Below, piece after piece: positions 62,520 to 64,000 of a DNA stretch of 64,000 bases. Every line of letters starts with the position of its first letter. The first letter of the stretch is position 1. The DNA lies in NCBI RefSeq assembly GCF_029051645.1, contig NZ_JAACFS010000003.1, positions 124,001 to 188,000 of the forward strand, written 5' to 3'. The position numbers and the translations under genes were made by a program. A model generated the notes under the pieces. It made no database searches and had not been told where the DNA came from. It was given only the letters and a program-made list of their open reading frames with translations. Source of the stretch: Bradyrhizobium sp. CSA112. Lineage in GTDB: Bacteria; Pseudomonadota; Alphaproteobacteria; Rhizobiales; Xanthobacteraceae.

Positions 62520-63791
62520 ATGCCGGAGATGACTGCCAGACCGCAATTGCCGGAGCGAACGCCGCGCGCAAAAGGCGAACCGACTGCGTTGGATGGTCTG
62601 CTGGTCGTCGACTTCACCAGGGTCGTTGCCGGCCCGGCCTGCACGCAAACGCTGGCCGATTTCGGCGCCGTGGTGATCAAGGTCGAAAACCCCGACGGGG
62701 GCGACGATACCCGCCATTACGAACATGCGGAAATCGGCGGTGAGAGCGCGGCGTTCCTCAGCCTCAATCGCAACAAGCGCGGCATCGCGCTCGATTTCAA
62801 CAACCCTGCGGCGCTCGAAGTCGCGCGCGAACTGATCGCGAAGGCGGATGTCGTCGTGGAGAATTTCTCCGGCGGCGTGATGAAGAAGTTCGGCCTCGAC
62901 TATGCTTCCGTCGCGCCGACCAATCCGAAGTTGATTTATTGCTCGATCTCGGCCTATGGCCGCAAGGGCGAGTTCGCCTTGCGTCCGGGCTTCGATCCGA
63001 TTACGCAGGCCGAAAGCGGCTTCATGTCGCTGAACGGTTTTCCCGATGGGGAGCCGGTGCGGACCGGTCCGCCGATCGTCGACATGGCGACGGGTATGTC
63101 GGCATGCAACGCGATCCTGCTGGCGTTGATCGCCCGCGACCGGCTCGGCCGCGGCCAGCAGGTCGAGGTCGCGCTGATCGACACCGCCGTGGCGATGACC
63201 GGTTTCTACGGCATGGCCTATCTGATCAGCGGTGCGAATCCGGGCCGCTTCGGAAATTCGCCGAACGGTTCACCCACCGTCGGCGTCTATCAGGCATCCG
63301 ATGGGCCGCTTTACATGGCCTGCGCCAACGATCGCCTGTACCGCCGGCTCGTGGTGGACGTGCTCGATCGGCCGGATCTCGTCACCGATCCCGAGTTCGC
63401 GCATCGGAAGAACCGAACCGCCAACAGGGAAAAGTTGCGCGCCATCATCGCTGGTGTCTTTGCCAGCGACAGTCTTGAGAACTGGATGGCGAAGATGAAG
63501 AAGGCCAACATACCGGTCGGCTATCTGCGCACCGTAGAGGAAGGCTTCAACGCGCCGGAAGTGCGTGACCGCCATCGTCTCAGCCGGATTGCGCATCCAA
63601 CTGCGGGTGCCGTTCCCAATATTGAAACGCCGCTGCAGATGAGCCTGACGCCGACCGTCGACCCCGTGGCGGCGCCGCTGCTCGGCGAGCATACCAGGGA
63701 AGTACTCCGAGAGACTCTCGGCTATGATGAGCGACGTATCGCGGCTCTGGCCGAGGCGGGGGCTTTCGGGAAGGCGGGCAATACGGCCTGA
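62520..63791 (+). CDS. CaiB/BaiF (type III) CoA-transferase
   Basis: The 423-residue enzyme transfers CoA between acids without a ping-pong acyl intermediate. The catalytic Asp188 lies in GPPIVDMATGM. Other family features are VVDFTRVVAGPACTQTLAD, VIKVENPDGGDDTR and LNRNKRGIALD. The C-terminal tail (PLLGEHTREVLRETLGYD) matches the relic at 42694-42819. Its start may be 62520 or the ATG nine bases later. The substrate acid is unknown. It sits alone, away from the beta-oxidation island. Confidence 0.92.
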   Translation: MPEMTARPQLPERTPRAKGEPTALDGLLVVDFTRVVAGPACTQTLADFGAVVIKVENPDGGDDTRHYEHAEIGGESAAFLSLNRNKRGIALDFNNPAALEVARELIAKADVVVENFSGGVMKKFGLDYASVAPTNPKLIYCSISAYGRKGEFALRPGFDPITQAESGFMSLNGFPDGEPVRTGPPIVDMATGMSACNAILLALIARDRLGRGQQVEVALIDTAVAMTGFYGMAYLISGANPGRFGNSPNGSPTVGVYQASDGPLYMACANDRLYRRLVVDVLDRPDLVTDPEFAHRKNRTANREKLRAIIAGVFASDSLENWMAKMKKANIPVGYLRTVEEGFNAPEVRDRHRLSRIAHPTAGAVPNIETPLQMSLTPTVDPVAAPLLGEHTREVLRETLGYDERRIAALAEAGAFGKAGNTA

Positions 63792-63908
63792 GCGATGCTG
63801 TCAGGTTTGAAGACCTGCCGCGAGGGGCCATGAAGTCTCCGTGCGTTTGTCCCGAAAATTCACTGAACCTTGACGTATTCGGCCACAATCGAGGCGGATG
63901 CTGGCGTC

Positions 63909-64000
63909 ATGAAAACGCTGGTCGCCATTTCGCTTCTTGCGCTGCTCACGATTTCTGGAGCGGCCTATACCGACCAACTCTTCATGGGCGATCAGGAAAC
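63909..64000 (+). CDS. Start of a secreted protein, cut by the window end
   Basis: The ATG at 63909 opens a signal peptide (MKTLVAISLLALLTISGAA) and continues as YTDQLFMGDQE to the edge, so only about 30 residues are visible. The mature part is missing and no family can be named. Confidence 0.5.
   Translation, partial: MKTLVAISLLALLTISGAAYTDQLFMGDQE

Overview
The window looks like chromosomal DNA of a Bradyrhizobium-type alphaproteobacterium (Nitrobacteraceae). It has high GC with AT-rich promoter islands, strong AGGAG-type ribosome sites, GcrA, MddA and COG0523 proteins of alphaproteobacterial type, and two families of intergenic palindromes that I associate with Bradyrhizobium. The genus is inferred from protein and repeat style. 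No rRNA, tRNA, CRISPR array or insertion sequence was seen.

Layout. 1-7.2 kb: the 5' part of a very large exoprotein, a COG0523 metallochaperone GTPase and several small secreted or lipid-anchored proteins, with long non-coding stretches. 7.4-27 kb: a surface-adhesion system. A 4044-residue RTX/T1SS-143 repeat adhesin has a Pro-Ala-Ala-Gly site at residues 122-125. It is followed, on the other strand, by what reads as one operon: TolC-like outer membrane protein, type I secretion ABC transporter, HlyD-like adaptor and a LapG-type periplasmic cysteine protease, with a small Tat-like Gly/Asn-rich protein upstream. This is the parts list for an adhesin that is secreted, held in the outer membrane and released by proteolysis. 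27-32 kb: a frameshifted epoxide hydrolase, a double GAF protein, a class II aldolase, a GST-fold protein and a DsbA-fold isomerase.

32.7-46.3 kb: a catabolic island around a divergent promoter at 37618-37788. To the left run acyl-CoA synthetase, TetR regulator, SDR dehydrogenase and a 4-hydroxyacetophenone-monooxygenase-like Baeyer-Villiger enzyme. To the right run a complete Liv-type ABC importer, enoyl-CoA hydratase, MaoC dehydratase, CitE-like lyase and thiolase. Together they could import an organic acid or ketone, activate it and degrade it by beta-oxidation-like steps; the substrate is unknown. The 3' end of a lost CaiB CoA-transferase is still fused in frame ahead of the hydratase.

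46.3-53 kb: an envelope block with a histidine kinase/response regulator pair, a DUF4173 membrane protein, a membrane-anchored GH3 glycosidase and OpgC. 53-55.6 kb: a compact regulatory locus. An S24-type phage-like repressor faces a GcrA-family regulator, and four near-identical 19-bp palindromes control the repressor/GcrA intergenic region and a separate 91-residue gene. This is the most unexpected element in the window. 55.6-64 kb: a BamA-family paralogue, a secreted protein of unknown function, a winged-helix/TPR regulator, methanethiol S-methyltransferase, a GFA protein, a CaiB CoA-transferase and the start of a further secreted protein.
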